Assembly (NCBI GenBank): GCA_964530625.1
Contig: CAZHAK010000001.1
Location: forward strand, 270,861-334,860
From: JABWCQ01 sp964530625
GTDB lineage: Bacteria; Electryoneota; RPQS01
Reading direction: 5' to 3'
Length of the DNA: 64,000 nt
The position numbers and the translations under genes were made by a program. The notes beneath the pieces were generated by a model, which saw nothing but the letters and a program-made list of their open reading frames with translations, was not told the origin of the DNA and searched no databases. This document shows positions 1 to 8,695 of the stretch, one piece after another (position 1 is the stretch's first letter; every line of letters starts with the position of its first letter).

Positions 1-1
1 T

Positions 2-436
2 GTTGCTACAAACAGCTCTCAAGTGATTACCGTGAACGGCGCGACGGCAGCCTTCCCTGCGGGCGATTACGTGGCGGTTATTACCGTGAATCACAACGAT
101 AACGGTAGTCCGCAAGTGATTCCAGTCACGGTCACGGTCGCGCTGTCGACCGACAACAATGTCGAGATCCCGACACAGTTCGCGCTCTTGGCGAGTTATC
201 CGAATCCGTTTAATGCCACGACGGCCTTGAACTTCGACGTGCCGAATGAATCGCTGGTGCAAATCACGATTTACAATGTGACGGGCCAGGAAGTGGCGCG
301 TCCGGTCAACTCCGTGGTTCCCGCGGGACATCACAGAGTTCTCTACACCGCGGACAATTTGCCGACGGGTATGTATCTCGTGAAAATGACGGCAGGTAGT
401 TTCAACGCAATCCAAAAGATGGTGCTGTTGAAGTAA
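2..436 (+). CDS. C-terminal part of a T9SS-exported surface protein (5' end outside window)
   Basis: The reading frame is open from base 2, so only the C-terminus is visible. The last ~85 residues are a type IX secretion sorting domain: SYPNPFNATT, then a beta-rich FlgD-like segment (IYNVTGQEVARPV, GMYLVKMTAG) ending in KMVLLK. Such domains direct cargo through the T9SS outer-membrane translocon and are removed or anchored at the cell surface. The residues before it (TVNGATAAFPAGDYVAVITVN) look like the end of an Ig-like or choice-of-anchor domain. The functional domain lies upstream of the window, so its role cannot be told. A strong hairpin terminator follows the stop. Confidence 0.85.
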   Translation, partial: VATNSSQVITVNGATAAFPAGDYVAVITVNHNDNGSPQVIPVTVTVALSTDNNVEIPTQFALLASYPNPFNATTALNFDVPNESLVQITIYNVTGQEVARPVNSVVPAGHHRVLYTADNLPTGMYLVKMTAGSFNAIQKMVLLK

Positions 437-460
437 CCTGAATCGCAGATCAAACATAAG

Positions 461-488
461 AAGCCCCCGCTCGTTTGAGCGGGGGCTT
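461..488. terminator. Bidirectional intrinsic terminator
   Basis: A perfect 12-bp stem (461-472 with 477-488, AAGCCCCCGCTC) with a GTTT loop, flanked by T/A-rich bases. It lies between the convergent ends of the T9SS protein gene and ppx, so it probably stops transcription from both sides. Confidence 0.9.
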
Positions 489-516
489 CACTTTTCTCTG
501 TATTGGCTAACTAAGC

Positions 517-2088
517 CTAAACGCTTGCCTCAACGGGCGTAAACAACGCCTTTCGATCAAAAGCGCTCTCAAACAAATCGCGTTTGCGCTCCGCTCCCCA
601 AATGGAATACGTCAGCAACTGAGATTTATTAGGTGTCAACTCAAACGTCACATTCTTCGAGTCAATTCGAACATTGAGAGCGCTCACCGCCGAGGCATGA
701 GTGCGATCAAGTCCATCGGCGATACGTAGTATACCCGCAAGTTTCGATACGAGCGCTTGTTGTTGGCGCGGCAGATTCATAAAGTCCAGATGACTCTTGC
801 GCGGCGGCGACTTGCGATGATAGCGGGCGACATGCGCGATGATCTGCTGTTCGTAATCTGCGAATCCTAACAGTTGTGAATGGCGAATCAAGTAATACGA
901 ATGCTTATGATGGTCGGAATAAGAAATGAACAAGCCGATGTCATGCAAAAGCGACGCCGCTTCCAGAAGTTCACGTTCTATATCTCCCAGCGCGTGCAAA
1001 GCCGCCGTTTGATCAAAAATTGAAAGCGCGAGCTTGCTAACATGTTCAGAATGAACTCGTTCATAGTTAAATTGCTGCGCCAGATGCATTACGCTGCGAA
1101 AACGCAGTCCTTCGTGCGAAAGAAACTGTTTGCGTTGAAACGATCTCTCAATAGTGTCAAAGAGAATACCCTCGCGAAGTGAAAACTCTGAAATTGTCAG
1201 ATTCTCAATCTCAAGTTCCTTCGCCACAGTCTCAAGCAGCAATGCTCCCGCCGCGATCACGTCAGCGCGACCTTCGTCAACACCCTTTAGTTTCGCGCGC
1301 CCCTCTGTGGTCTTCGCAGATAAAACGCGCTCCACGCTATCATGCAACTCATTAGCAGAAAAGGAAATCCGATTCAGCCTGCCTGAAACTTGGGAACCGC
1401 GCTGGTGCATGATTATCCGTCCTATGCATTGCACCGTTCCGCTGCTGCCGACCGCCCACTCATACCCATGGTCAAACACATTGCGGCGAATCGGGTTCAA
1501 ACTGAGCGTGCAAAACTTTCTGCACTCTGCAACGGACTTTGAGTCCGTTTTGCCGTCCGGAAAAAAAGCGCGCGACAATCGCACCGCACCGAGTTTAATA
1601 CTGTTGTCATAAAGAATATCGTCACCAAGGCCGACGACAAATTCTGTGCTGCCGCCGCCGATATCCACCATCAATGTCAGTCGCGAACCGGGGTCAACGG
1701 CTTTGCGAACGGCAAGATACGTCAAGCGTGCCTCTTCGTATCCTGACGCAATTTCTATCTCCATGCCGAGATCTTTGCGCACCCGTTCGAGAAACATCTC
1801 GCGATTGCTCGCCTCACGCACGGCGCTTGTGGCCACGATTCTGAGTGCGGCTCCCGATGCCTTCGCGCGCATCTGAAAATCACGAAGCGTGCCAATAGCC
1901 TGTGTGATCGCCTGGTCAGTCAGCTCTCCGTGCGGCCCGATGCCTGCGCCCAAGCGCACTCTGTCCCTGTCGTGATCAAGTACTTCAAATCCTCCCGTCT
2001 GCTGAATCACTCTTGCAATCAGCAAATGAATGGAGTTGGTGCCAAGATCAATGGCTGCGATTCGTTCAGGCTTCTTGCTGTTCGCCAT
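517..2088 (-). CDS. ppx: Ppx/GppA family phosphatase with C-terminal HD domain (exopolyphosphatase / pppGpp phosphohydrolase)
   Basis: 523 aa, close to the ~500-aa length of Ppx/GppA. The N-terminal half carries the ASKHA phosphate-binding motif AAIDLGTNSIHLLIARV (residues ~11-27) and the second motif DIGGGSTEFVVG (~140). The C-terminal half is an HD-type helical domain (EAASLLHDIGLFIS, then DHHKHSYYLI). The family hydrolyses inorganic polyphosphate from chain ends and/or pppGpp; sequence alone does not separate the two. Its ATG overlaps the upstream thymidylate-kinase-like gene by 23 nt, so the two are translationally coupled. It is the last gene of a run with sixA and two tmk paralogues, suggesting phosphate or nucleotide metabolism. 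Confidence 0.9.
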   Translation of the reverse strand: MANSKKPERIAAIDLGTNSIHLLIARVIQQTGGFEVLDHDRDRVRLGAGIGPHGELTDQAITQAIGTLRDFQMRAKASGAALRIVATSAVREASNREMFLERVRKDLGMEIEIASGYEEARLTYLAVRKAVDPGSRLTLMVDIGGGSTEFVVGLGDDILYDNSIKLGAVRLSRAFFPDGKTDSKSVAECRKFCTLSLNPIRRNVFDHGYEWAVGSSGTVQCIGRIIMHQRGSQVSGRLNRISFSANELHDSVERVLSAKTTEGRAKLKGVDEGRADVIAAGALLLETVAKELEIENLTISEFSLREGILFDTIERSFQRKQFLSHEGLRFRSVMHLAQQFNYERVHSEHVSKLALSIFDQTAALHALGDIERELLEAASLLHDIGLFISYSDHHKHSYYLIRHSQLLGFADYEQQIIAHVARYHRKSPPRKSHLDFMNLPRQQQALVSKLAGILRIADGLDRTHASAVSALNVRIDSKNVTFELTPNKSQLLTYSIWGAERKRDLFESAFDRKALFTPVEASV

Positions 2089-2809
2089 CCAGCACCCGCA
2101 TGAAGCCTTGCTTCAATAGACGATTGACTTGATTGAATCCGCGCGACGCCGGAACCACTTCAAAACCGTATTCTTTAGCCATGCTGTCGAAAGCGGCCAT
2201 TTTGCGTCGTTGATACTCGAGGAAACTGTCATAAAAATCTTCGCCGAGCCGCAAGTCCATTCCCGCTTCCCAATAGTCAAGCCCTTCCGGAGAATCTTCG
2301 ACCCAATAATGCTCGTACAGGCGTTCGCTGTTCATCGTGCGCAGAATGAGATTTTCCAGACTTATCTTTAAATAGAACACTGCGTCAGGTCTAAGCGCGA
2401 ATCCTAAGACGTGCCGGATCCATTCGGGATCGGCGCCGCGTACCGTCGCTCTCGCAATCAACGTGTAAATGTAGCGATCTGCTATCACAACAAAACCCGC
2501 GCGCAATGCGGGAATAATTTCATGTTCCAACCGGTCGGCAAAATCCGCGACGTACAACAAACAATATGTGTGAATGTTCAACGTGTGTCCGGCCTTCGCT
2601 TGATCTATCGTCTTCGTAAGTAGCGCTGACCTCGACAGTCCCGTTGTGACAACCGCATGACCGTTAATCTCAAGCCATTGCTGAAGTTCAGCGATCTGTG
2701 TTGAGCGGCCGACCCCGTCTGTACCTTCGACGACAATCAATTTGCCTGCCAGCTCGCCCGGCTTCAAGTACGGCTGTCCATTGCCATAAAAATAGCGTGC
2801 CTTAGACAT
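2066..2809 (-). CDS. Thymidylate-kinase-like P-loop protein, paralogue 2 (Walker A lysine replaced by arginine)
   Basis: 247 aa from the ATG at 2809, chosen because GGAGGG lies just upstream and the start overlaps the preceding stop by 8 nt. A longer reading frame would run through the neighbour. The dTMP-kinase fold is recognisable: VVEGTDGVGRSTQ near the N-terminus (P-loop), ADRYIYT (the DR[YF/H] motif), and the family-specific EAGMDLRLGEDFYDSF. The P-loop reads G-R-S-T where kinases have G-K-S-T; this was verified at the codon level (CGC). Since that lysine contacts the ATP phosphates, the protein may be catalytically weak or regulatory. It is clearly a tandem duplicate of the upstream gene, which keeps the lysine. 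Confidence 0.85.
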   Translation of the reverse strand: MSKARYFYGNGQPYLKPGELAGKLIVVEGTDGVGRSTQIAELQQWLEINGHAVVTTGLSRSALLTKTIDQAKAGHTLNIHTYCLLYVADFADRLEHEIIPALRAGFVVIADRYIYTLIARATVRGADPEWIRHVLGFALRPDAVFYLKISLENLILRTMNSERLYEHYWVEDSPEGLDYWEAGMDLRLGEDFYDSFLEYQRRKMAAFDSMAKEYGFEVVPASRGFNQVNRLLKQGFMRVLDGEQQEA

Positions 2810-3518
2810 CGGTCGCCCTCCGTTTCCGAATCCGCGTAATCGGTTTAGGATTAAACGATTCCAAACTCTTACCCACGATTTTGCGGAATATCTCTTGCTG
2901 CTTCGTAATTGGCAGCGTGGCGTCAATGACCGTTAATCCATACTCGTTGGCGATGATGTCGTACTCGTCCAATACACGCGATTGAAACAGCCGAAAACTT
3001 TCGACAGGGTCATCACTTAAACTCAAGTCCATCCCCGCTTCGTGAAACTTCAGTTGCCTTCGGCCACTCAAGATGCGCTGCAAGGAGATTTCAATCGGCA
3101 CGCGGAAGTACAACGCGATGTCCGGCTTGACTGCAAAACCGTACATATCACGAACCCAATCTCGATCCACACCGCGCACGACATCACGACTGAACGCCGT
3201 GTAGATAAATCGGTCCGCGCAGACAATCATTCCCGCCTTCAGTGGAGGGATGATTAGATGCGCAAGCCTGTCAGCGAAATCCGTCGCATGAAGTATGCTG
3301 AACGTCATCGGCGTCAGAAGATTCTTCTTCTTGCCGCGCTTGATAGCGTTATTCACCAACCGCGAAGAATTCCATTCCGTGAAGAACACACGGCGATCCA
3401 TACCTTCCAACCAGCGCTGAAGCAATTGCAGTTGCGTAGATTTTCCCGAGCCGTCAATCCCTTCGACAATAATGAGTTTGCCGGGAAAGGGATGCGATTT
3501 TTCAAATTGTCTGATCAT
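2802..3518 (-). CDS. Thymidylate-kinase-like P-loop kinase, paralogue 1
   Basis: 238 aa. Canonical P-loop VEGIDGSGKSTQ (~residues 19-30), the DR motif CADRFIYTAFSRD (~110), and a C-terminal stretch (HEAGMDLSLSDDPVESFRLFQ) shared with paralogue 2. Members of the dTMP kinase superfamily phosphorylate dTMP to dTDP with ATP. This subgroup lacks the usual AYQG motif after the DRY, so another nucleotide or polyphosphate-related substrate cannot be excluded. It overlaps sixA by 4 nt (ATGA) and paralogue 2 by 8 nt, an operon signature. Confidence 0.85.
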   Translation of the reverse strand: MIRQFEKSHPFPGKLIIVEGIDGSGKSTQLQLLQRWLEGMDRRVFFTEWNSSRLVNNAIKRGKKKNLLTPMTFSILHATDFADRLAHLIIPPLKAGMIVCADRFIYTAFSRDVVRGVDRDWVRDMYGFAVKPDIALYFRVPIEISLQRILSGRRQLKFHEAGMDLSLSDDPVESFRLFQSRVLDEYDIIANEYGLTVIDATLPITKQQEIFRKIVGKSLESFNPKPITRIRKRRATDV

Positions 3519-4012
3519 GCAAGATGTCGCAGTTGTTTAGGAGTGAGAAACCACAGCAGCTCCGCTTTGCCGGGCGTGGGGACACGTGCACACATCAAGG
3601 CACAGGTGGCACCTTTCTTGAACGTAATTGAGTAAGGCGCGGCGCCAAGCAACAACGCGGCCAAGCTGGATATATGTGGCTCATGTCCCACCAGCATGAC
3701 TGACTTGTGCGAGGCTGCGCGTTCTGTCAATAAGTTAATTGTCTGATGCGGAGCTGAAGCAGGGGAAAGCTCCGGCCACTCCGCGACTCCATCCCGTGAT
3801 TGCAGCGCTGCGGCGAGAATTTCAGCCGTCTGCTTGGCGCGCAAAAGTGTACTCGACGCAATCAGATCAGGCGGATCCAATTGCCGCGCCAATCCGCGCG
3901 CGGCTTTTTGCATTCTCTCAATCCCCTCTTCTGTCAACGGTCTCTCTGCGTCCTTGAATCCCGGAGTCCCTTGTTCCACGGCAATCCCGTGACGAACCAA
4001 ATAAAGTATCAT
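3515..4012 (-). CDS. sixA: Phosphohistidine phosphatase, SixA family
   Basis: 165 aa, the usual SixA size. It begins with the histidine-phosphatase signature LYLVRHGIAVEQG (catalytic His in RHG), continues with SSTLLRAKQTAEIL, and has the second histidine in MLVGHEPHISSLAALL. E. coli SixA removes phosphate from phosphohistidine of PTSNtr/ArcB proteins; the physiological target here is unknown. It is the first gene of a tightly overlapping group (sixA, tmk-1, tmk-2, ppx), so a shared role in phosphate handling is an inference from context. Confidence 0.9.
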   Translation of the reverse strand: MILYLVRHGIAVEQGTPGFKDAERPLTEEGIERMQKAARGLARQLDPPDLIASSTLLRAKQTAEILAAALQSRDGVAEWPELSPASAPHQTINLLTERAASHKSVMLVGHEPHISSLAALLLGAAPYSITFKKGATCALMCARVPTPGKAELLWFLTPKQLRHLA

Positions 4013-4091
4013 CTAAATCTCACTCATAATTTCCGAACACGTGCTTTGGAAAAAATCAATTCACAAACTCGCAAGCAAACCGCAAGGGACG

Positions 4092-5498
4092 CTATAGTTT
4101 GAAGCTATCTCCTCGTTGCGGAATTGTCACGTCAAGCGAATCCATATTTTGCATCAGGCGTTCTCTTAAGGCAGTTGCCTGATCGTGCTCGCCGTGAACC
4201 AAAAAGACCTTTTTGACGCCAACGAGCTTGTCCGTAAAGGTATGCAACTCCTTTGCATCAGCATGAGCGCTGAACTCATTCAGAATGGTCACCTCAGCGC
4301 GCACTTCATACCATTCATTGAAGAGTCTCACCTGCGGATCGCGCTCAACAAGTCTCCGGCCTAAGGTATGCTCGGCTTGATAACCGATGATCAAGATAAT
4401 GTTTCTTTCATTGCTGATAGAATTTCGTAAGTGGTGCCGGATGCGTCCGCCTTCCATCATGCCTGACGACGCGATGACGACGAATGGCCCCTTCTTGTCG
4501 TTCAGTTCCATGGATTCGCGCACGCTTCGCGTATAGCGGATTCGCTTGTCAACAAGCGGAACGTCGCCAGGATCTGGAAAGTCTTTCTTCGACTCCCGAT
4601 CATATTGATCCTTGTGCTTGCGATAGACATCCGTCATATTGATACCGAGCGGACTATCCACATAAATGGGAATATCAGGAATCGCTTCCGCATCATGCAT
4701 CCGATGCAGCACGTAGATTAATTCCTGCGTTCGACCGAGCGCGAAGGCTGGTATAACCACTTTGCCGTTCCGTTCTGTCGCGCGCAGAATTGCTTTCCGA
4801 AGATTCTCGTAAGCAATTTCGCGCGGCCTGTGTTCACGATTGCCGTAGGTTGATTCCAACAGCAGGACCGGACACTCTTCATCCGAGTACTCAGGATCTT
4901 TCAAAAGCGGCGTGTGAAACCTGCCCAGGTCGCCTGAAAATGCCAGCCGTTCCGGACCGGATTCTCCATCGAACTCTAAAATCATCCACGCCGATCCTAA
5001 AATGTGCCCCGCTTGAAAAAACTTCAGCCGCACACCGGGAATAATCGTCTGCCATGTTGAGTTCTTCTGCGCAAACGGCACATCCCGAAAGGCACTCATC
5101 GTTTCGGGTACGTCATCACTTTGATAGAGTGGTTCAACCGGTTCGGCCAATGCGATTTTCTCTTTACGAAGCCAGCGCGTATCATGCTCTTGAATATTTG
5201 CGCTGTCTTTCAAAATGAACTCTGCAATATCTCGCGTTGCCGCCGTAGAAAAAATCGGACCGTGGAATCCGCGATTGACCAACAGCGGCAACAGCCCGCA
5301 GTGATCCAGATGCGCGTGCGACAGCACAACCGCGTCCACGTCCGAGAGCTCTTCAGGCATACCCCAATTCAATTCGAGCGCTTCCTTTCGCCGCCCCTGA
5401 AACATGCCGCAATCAAGCAATATTTTTTTTCCGCCTGCTTCAATCAAATGCTTGGAGCCGGTGACTCCGCCAGCCGCACCATGAAACGTAATTTTCAT
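4092..5498 (-). CDS. Metallo-beta-lactamase/beta-CASP ribonuclease (CPSF/YSH1-like)
   Basis: 468 aa. Zinc ligands of the MBL fold: LSHAHLDHCG (His61, His63, Asp65, His66), the later GHILGSAWM and SGDLGR motifs. The inserted beta-CASP domain shows VIPAFALGRTQELIYVL and ASSGMMEGGRIRHHL, followed by the terminal motif FSAHADAKEL. This full set is typical of archaeal/bacterial homologues of CPSF-73, which act as endo- and/or 5'-exoribonucleases. The start codon overlaps the nitroreductase stop by one base (TAATG). Family assignment is firm; RNA substrate unknown. Confidence 0.92.
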   Translation of the reverse strand: MKITFHGAAGGVTGSKHLIEAGGKKILLDCGMFQGRRKEALELNWGMPEELSDVDAVVLSHAHLDHCGLLPLLVNRGFHGPIFSTAATRDIAEFILKDSANIQEHDTRWLRKEKIALAEPVEPLYQSDDVPETMSAFRDVPFAQKNSTWQTIIPGVRLKFFQAGHILGSAWMILEFDGESGPERLAFSGDLGRFHTPLLKDPEYSDEECPVLLLESTYGNREHRPREIAYENLRKAILRATERNGKVVIPAFALGRTQELIYVLHRMHDAEAIPDIPIYVDSPLGINMTDVYRKHKDQYDRESKKDFPDPGDVPLVDKRIRYTRSVRESMELNDKKGPFVVIASSGMMEGGRIRHHLRNSISNERNIILIIGYQAEHTLGRRLVERDPQVRLFNEWYEVRAEVTILNEFSAHADAKELHTFTDKLVGVKKVFLVHGEHDQATALRERLMQNMDSLDVTIPQRGDSFKL

Positions 5499-6181
5499 TA
5501 CTCTTTCTTTCCTTCCACAAAGTGTGCAATCTCGCTCAGAGGTTTGCGCGATATATCGGGCACCGTTGCGGTGTTCGCAGGATAACCCGTGACGAGAAGC
5601 ACAAATGGCCTCTCCTCATTCGGTCTCTCTAAAATCTCATTCAAAAAACTCATCGGACTCGGAGTATGCGTCAGCGTCGCAAGTCCCGCGTTGTGCAAAG
5701 CCGTAATCAAAATTCCGGTCGCGAGCCCCACGGATTCGGTGACATAATAATGCCGTTGTTGCTTGCCCTGATCTGTTTGTGTAAACTTGCGCGCGAACAC
5801 CGCAATCAAATATGGCGCTGTTTCGAGATAGGGCTTCTCGGCATTCGTGCCCAAGTGCGAGATGGCAGTAAGCCACTCGTCACCCGCGCGTCCGGAATAG
5901 AACTCCCGCTCTTCAGCTTCCGCAGCTGCGCGAATTTTCTGCTTGGTCGCAGAATCGGAAATCGCCACGAAGTACCACGGCTGCAAGTTCGCACCGCTCG
6001 GTGCCGTTCCCGCTGCCATCAAGCAGGCTTCAATGACTTCTTTTGGAACAGTCCGGCTGTCAAAGTCGCGCACCGTCCGGCGGCGATTCACCAAGTCATA
6101 AAACTCGCGAGCGCGCCTGAGCATCTCGTCTGGAGAATATTCGACAAAACCCGGCAAAGGAATATGCGTATCAATACTCAT
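5498..6181 (-). CDS. Nitroreductase-family flavoprotein resembling iodotyrosine deiodinase
   Basis: 227 aa. The FMN-binding start RRRTVRDFDSRTVPKEVIEA followed by AGTAPSGANLQPWYF, then TESVGLATGILITALHNAGL and VTGYPANTATVPDI. This arrangement matches the iodotyrosine deiodinase (IYD) branch better than NfsA/NfsB types: vertebrate IYD has AGTAPSGAHTEPWTF and GYP...ATVPD at the same places. Residues corresponding to the IYD substrate clamp (Glu/Tyr in EEREFY, Lys in TNAEKPYLETAP) appear to be kept. These compounds are unusual in bacteria, so the in vivo reaction may be reductive dehalogenation of halotyrosines or general nitroaromatic reduction. No signal peptide. First gene of the cluster. Confidence 0.85.
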   Translation of the reverse strand: MSIDTHIPLPGFVEYSPDEMLRRAREFYDLVNRRRTVRDFDSRTVPKEVIEACLMAAGTAPSGANLQPWYFVAISDSATKQKIRAAAEAEEREFYSGRAGDEWLTAISHLGTNAEKPYLETAPYLIAVFARKFTQTDQGKQQRHYYVTESVGLATGILITALHNAGLATLTHTPSPMSFLNEILERPNEERPFVLLVTGYPANTATVPDISRKPLSEIAHFVEGKKE

Positions 6182-6419
6182 ATAAATAAGATAGGCAAAG
6201 AAAACGCGCCCTTCAAGCAGGACTTCGACGACACTCCAGTACTACACATACATATGTAGGTAACGTGGAACCCAAGCCCTATCGCAACGTGTAACAGCCA
6301 GCAAAAACGATTTGAATAGATCAACTTAGAAAGACCTAAGATAAGTATTTACAAGATATAACGCGATTGAAAAATAGCGACCCTGTGTAAAGAAAGCAGC
6401 ACTCCCCTGATATCCTCAC

Positions 6420-7017
6420 GTCATGCCTCGCGCACGATACCTTCGGCGAGAAAACCAGGCGACTTAGGTTTAGAAAAAGCATGGGGTTTGTGAAATTGGG
6501 GAGGCACACAAGCCTTTCAGCCGCGATACTCTCCAAGCTCGAGCACAATTATGTGGTACAGACTCTTCAAACACTCTCCAGAATCGCACTGGCTTTTTCC
6601 GTAGGCCCGGATCATTTTTCGCGGTCCCTCAGAGCACCAAACAGTGGCCGTGACTCGCACTGCCAAAAGAATGGATATTGACGAGACTCTGGACACCAAG
6701 GAAGTCCTCTACAGTCTTCAGTGCTTGGACTATACTGCCACCGGACGCAAATCGAGCGTGTCTCTCTCGACCTGCCGGGAAAGCAGTATTGAGAACGTGC
6801 CGCAGCACGCCCACGAGGGTCACGAATTTGTATAGGTGCTGGCGGGAAAACTCGGCTTGAAAGTTGAGCATGATAAGCAATTCTGAAAGAGGCGGCCGGA
6901 TATTTCAATGGCCACCTGCTACATGGATGCAGCAAAATTGGCGCAGCCGAGTGTAAAGCCATCGTCGTCTCCGTGCTAAGACGCTACCCACACCAAGAAC
7001 ACAGAGCATATTATTGA
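6420..7017 (+). pseudogene. Decayed XRE-family HTH/cupin transcriptional regulator
   Basis: Pieces of one protein occur in order but in different frames. From ~6436: DTFGEKTRRLRFRKSMGF, leading into ILSKLEHNYVVQTLQ and LSRIALAFSVGPDHF, a classical XRE HTH. After a frame change near 6630-6650: AVTRTAKRMDIDETLDTKEV and the cupin strands to VPQHAHEGHEFV. An in-frame TAG (~6832) stands where the family has Tyr, then VLAGKLGLKVEHDKQF. After a further shift near 6885: KEAAGYFNGHLLHGCSKIGA to the stop at 7017. Intact relatives (~190-200 aa) bind DNA and sense a small molecule. At least two frameshifts and one nonsense codon make this non-functional. Confidence 0.8.
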
Positions 7018-7155
7018 AAGGGCAACACTTTTCATAGACTCGATGCGAATACATCAAGCCTTGCAAAAGTGCGCTTACTTTCGTAAATTTCGGACTGAAG
7101 AGCCGACATTTTTCATTCGGACTCGCAAGGGCAAATCACTTAGGAAAAGCAGGAC

Positions 7156-8625
7156 ATGACGGCTCCAACGATTTATAGAATTACACCACAAACAAACATC
7201 GGCCAACTAATAGAAGCATTTCCCTTTCTCATTGAAGAGTTGGGTCACTTCAATCCGCATTATCGCGCACTGCAGGATCCGCAGATGCGGCAAATGATGG
7301 CAAGTCAGGCCACACTTGAAATGGCCGCGATGCGTGGAGGCGTGACCATTGATGCAATGATACAATTTGTCGCCGGAGCCGTGCAGCGGCACACCAGCCT
7401 TACCTTGATAGTTGATAGCTCCGTTTCGCAAGGCGTTAGCCCGGTGCGGCTGGAAGCCTTTCGCAAAATCATGGTGAAGCTGCATGGAGGCGGCACTCTT
7501 GAAGAAGCACAGCGCGACTTTGCCGACGTCGTGCGCCAATCCTCGCCAGGTGAAATCGCCGAAATGGAGCAGCACCTGATTCGTGAAGGGATTCCCGTCT
7601 CAGATATTAAGCAAATGTGTGACGTGCATCTGCAAGTCGTAAATCCTTCGCTGACCAAAACACCGATCGGCGCTCCCGCCGGTCATCCTGTGCACACGTT
7701 TGTTTCGGAAAACAGATTGCTTGAGTTGGTCGTGTCGCATTTGCGCGCGATACTCACAGCCACAAACAATGCGCCGTTGCCCAAAGAGCATCCGGAAGCT
7801 TGGAAAGAGCTGACTACTTATCTCGAGAAACTTGGCGAGATTGACAAACACTATTTGCGCAAAGAGCATCAACTCTTTTCGCATCTTGAGCGCTATGGTT
7901 TCACCGGCCCGTCTACGGTGATGTGGGCCATTCACGACGACATACGCGCACATCTGAAAGCTGTACGCGCCGCCTGTGCCGAGCAGGATGTGGACTTTGT
8001 TGCGGCCAACCTTCCTTCGCTGTTAGATGCGGTTACGGGAATGATTCAAAAAGAAGAATCCATCCTGCTACCGACCGCCTTGAAGCTTTTGAAGGAAGAG
8101 GATTGGATCGCGATCAAGAAGAGCGAGCACGAAATCGGCTACATGGAGGCCTTCAGTCCCGGCGCGGAGTGGGAACATTCAGGTGCGCAAAAAAATACAA
8201 CGCCATCGAGCTCTGATGGGCTGTTGGAGATGAACGTTGGCGCGTTATCCCTTGAGCAAGTAAATCTTATTCTGACGCACTTGCCGGTTGAATTGTCGTT
8301 TGTGGATGAAAATGACATGGTGCGTTTCTATTCCAATCAACCGCACAAAATTTTTGCTCGCACACCTGATGCCATTGGCCGCAAGGTTCAAAATTGTCAT
8401 CCGCCTACAAGCGTGCACTTAGTCAATCAGATTCTCGCGGACTTTCGCGCCGGCAAAAACAACGTTGCCGAGTTCTGGATTCCCTTCGGCGAAATGTTTG
8501 TGCACATCCGCTACTTCGCCATCCGCGACGCGAAGGGAGCCTATCGAGGTTCGCTGGAAGTCGTGCAAGACGTCAAAGCCATCCGTGAATTGAAAGGCGA
8601 ACGCCGGCTGCTCGACACGAAATAG
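7156..8625 (+). CDS. DUF1858/DUF438/hemerythrin/PAS sensor protein
   Basis: 489 aa, soluble. Order: DUF1858-like N-terminus (ITPQTNIGQLIEAFPFLIEE, ~8-70), DUF438 helical domain (~90-165), hemerythrin-like HHE domain (~180-320; KHYLRKEHQLFSHLERYG, HDDIRAHLKAV, KKEESILLPTALKLL, SEHEIGYME), and a PAS domain (~375-480; VELSFVDENDMVRFYSN, GSLEVVQDVKAIREL). Hemerythrin domains bind a di-iron centre and sense or carry O2/NO; PAS domains sense redox or ligands. No output domain, so it probably signals through a partner. AGGA lies 5-8 nt before the ATG. It sits beside the decayed XRE-cupin gene. Confidence 0.88.
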   Translation: MTAPTIYRITPQTNIGQLIEAFPFLIEELGHFNPHYRALQDPQMRQMMASQATLEMAAMRGGVTIDAMIQFVAGAVQRHTSLTLIVDSSVSQGVSPVRLEAFRKIMVKLHGGGTLEEAQRDFADVVRQSSPGEIAEMEQHLIREGIPVSDIKQMCDVHLQVVNPSLTKTPIGAPAGHPVHTFVSENRLLELVVSHLRAILTATNNAPLPKEHPEAWKELTTYLEKLGEIDKHYLRKEHQLFSHLERYGFTGPSTVMWAIHDDIRAHLKAVRAACAEQDVDFVAANLPSLLDAVTGMIQKEESILLPTALKLLKEEDWIAIKKSEHEIGYMEAFSPGAEWEHSGAQKNTTPSSSDGLLEMNVGALSLEQVNLILTHLPVELSFVDENDMVRFYSNQPHKIFARTPDAIGRKVQNCHPPTSVHLVNQILADFRAGKNNVAEFWIPFGEMFVHIRYFAIRDAKGAYRGSLEVVQDVKAIRELKGERRLLDTK

Positions 8626-8650
8626 ACGTCAGTCATTGTCAAAATAGAGG

Positions 8651-8678
8651 CGGCCCGCATTTCTGCAGGCCGTTTTTT
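8651..8678 (+). terminator. Intrinsic terminator after the DUF438 gene
   Basis: Stem CGGCC...GGCCG (8651-8655/8668-8672) continued by GCA/TGC with one mismatch, a small loop and six T residues (8673-8678). Confidence 0.85.
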
Positions 8679-8695
8679 GTGTTCTCTACTCTCGT

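Noticed and set aside
6249..6258. Palindrome TACATATGTA upstream of the nitroreductase gene as a possible operator
   Set aside because: Only 10 bp, AT-rich and single; expected by chance too often to call a binding site.
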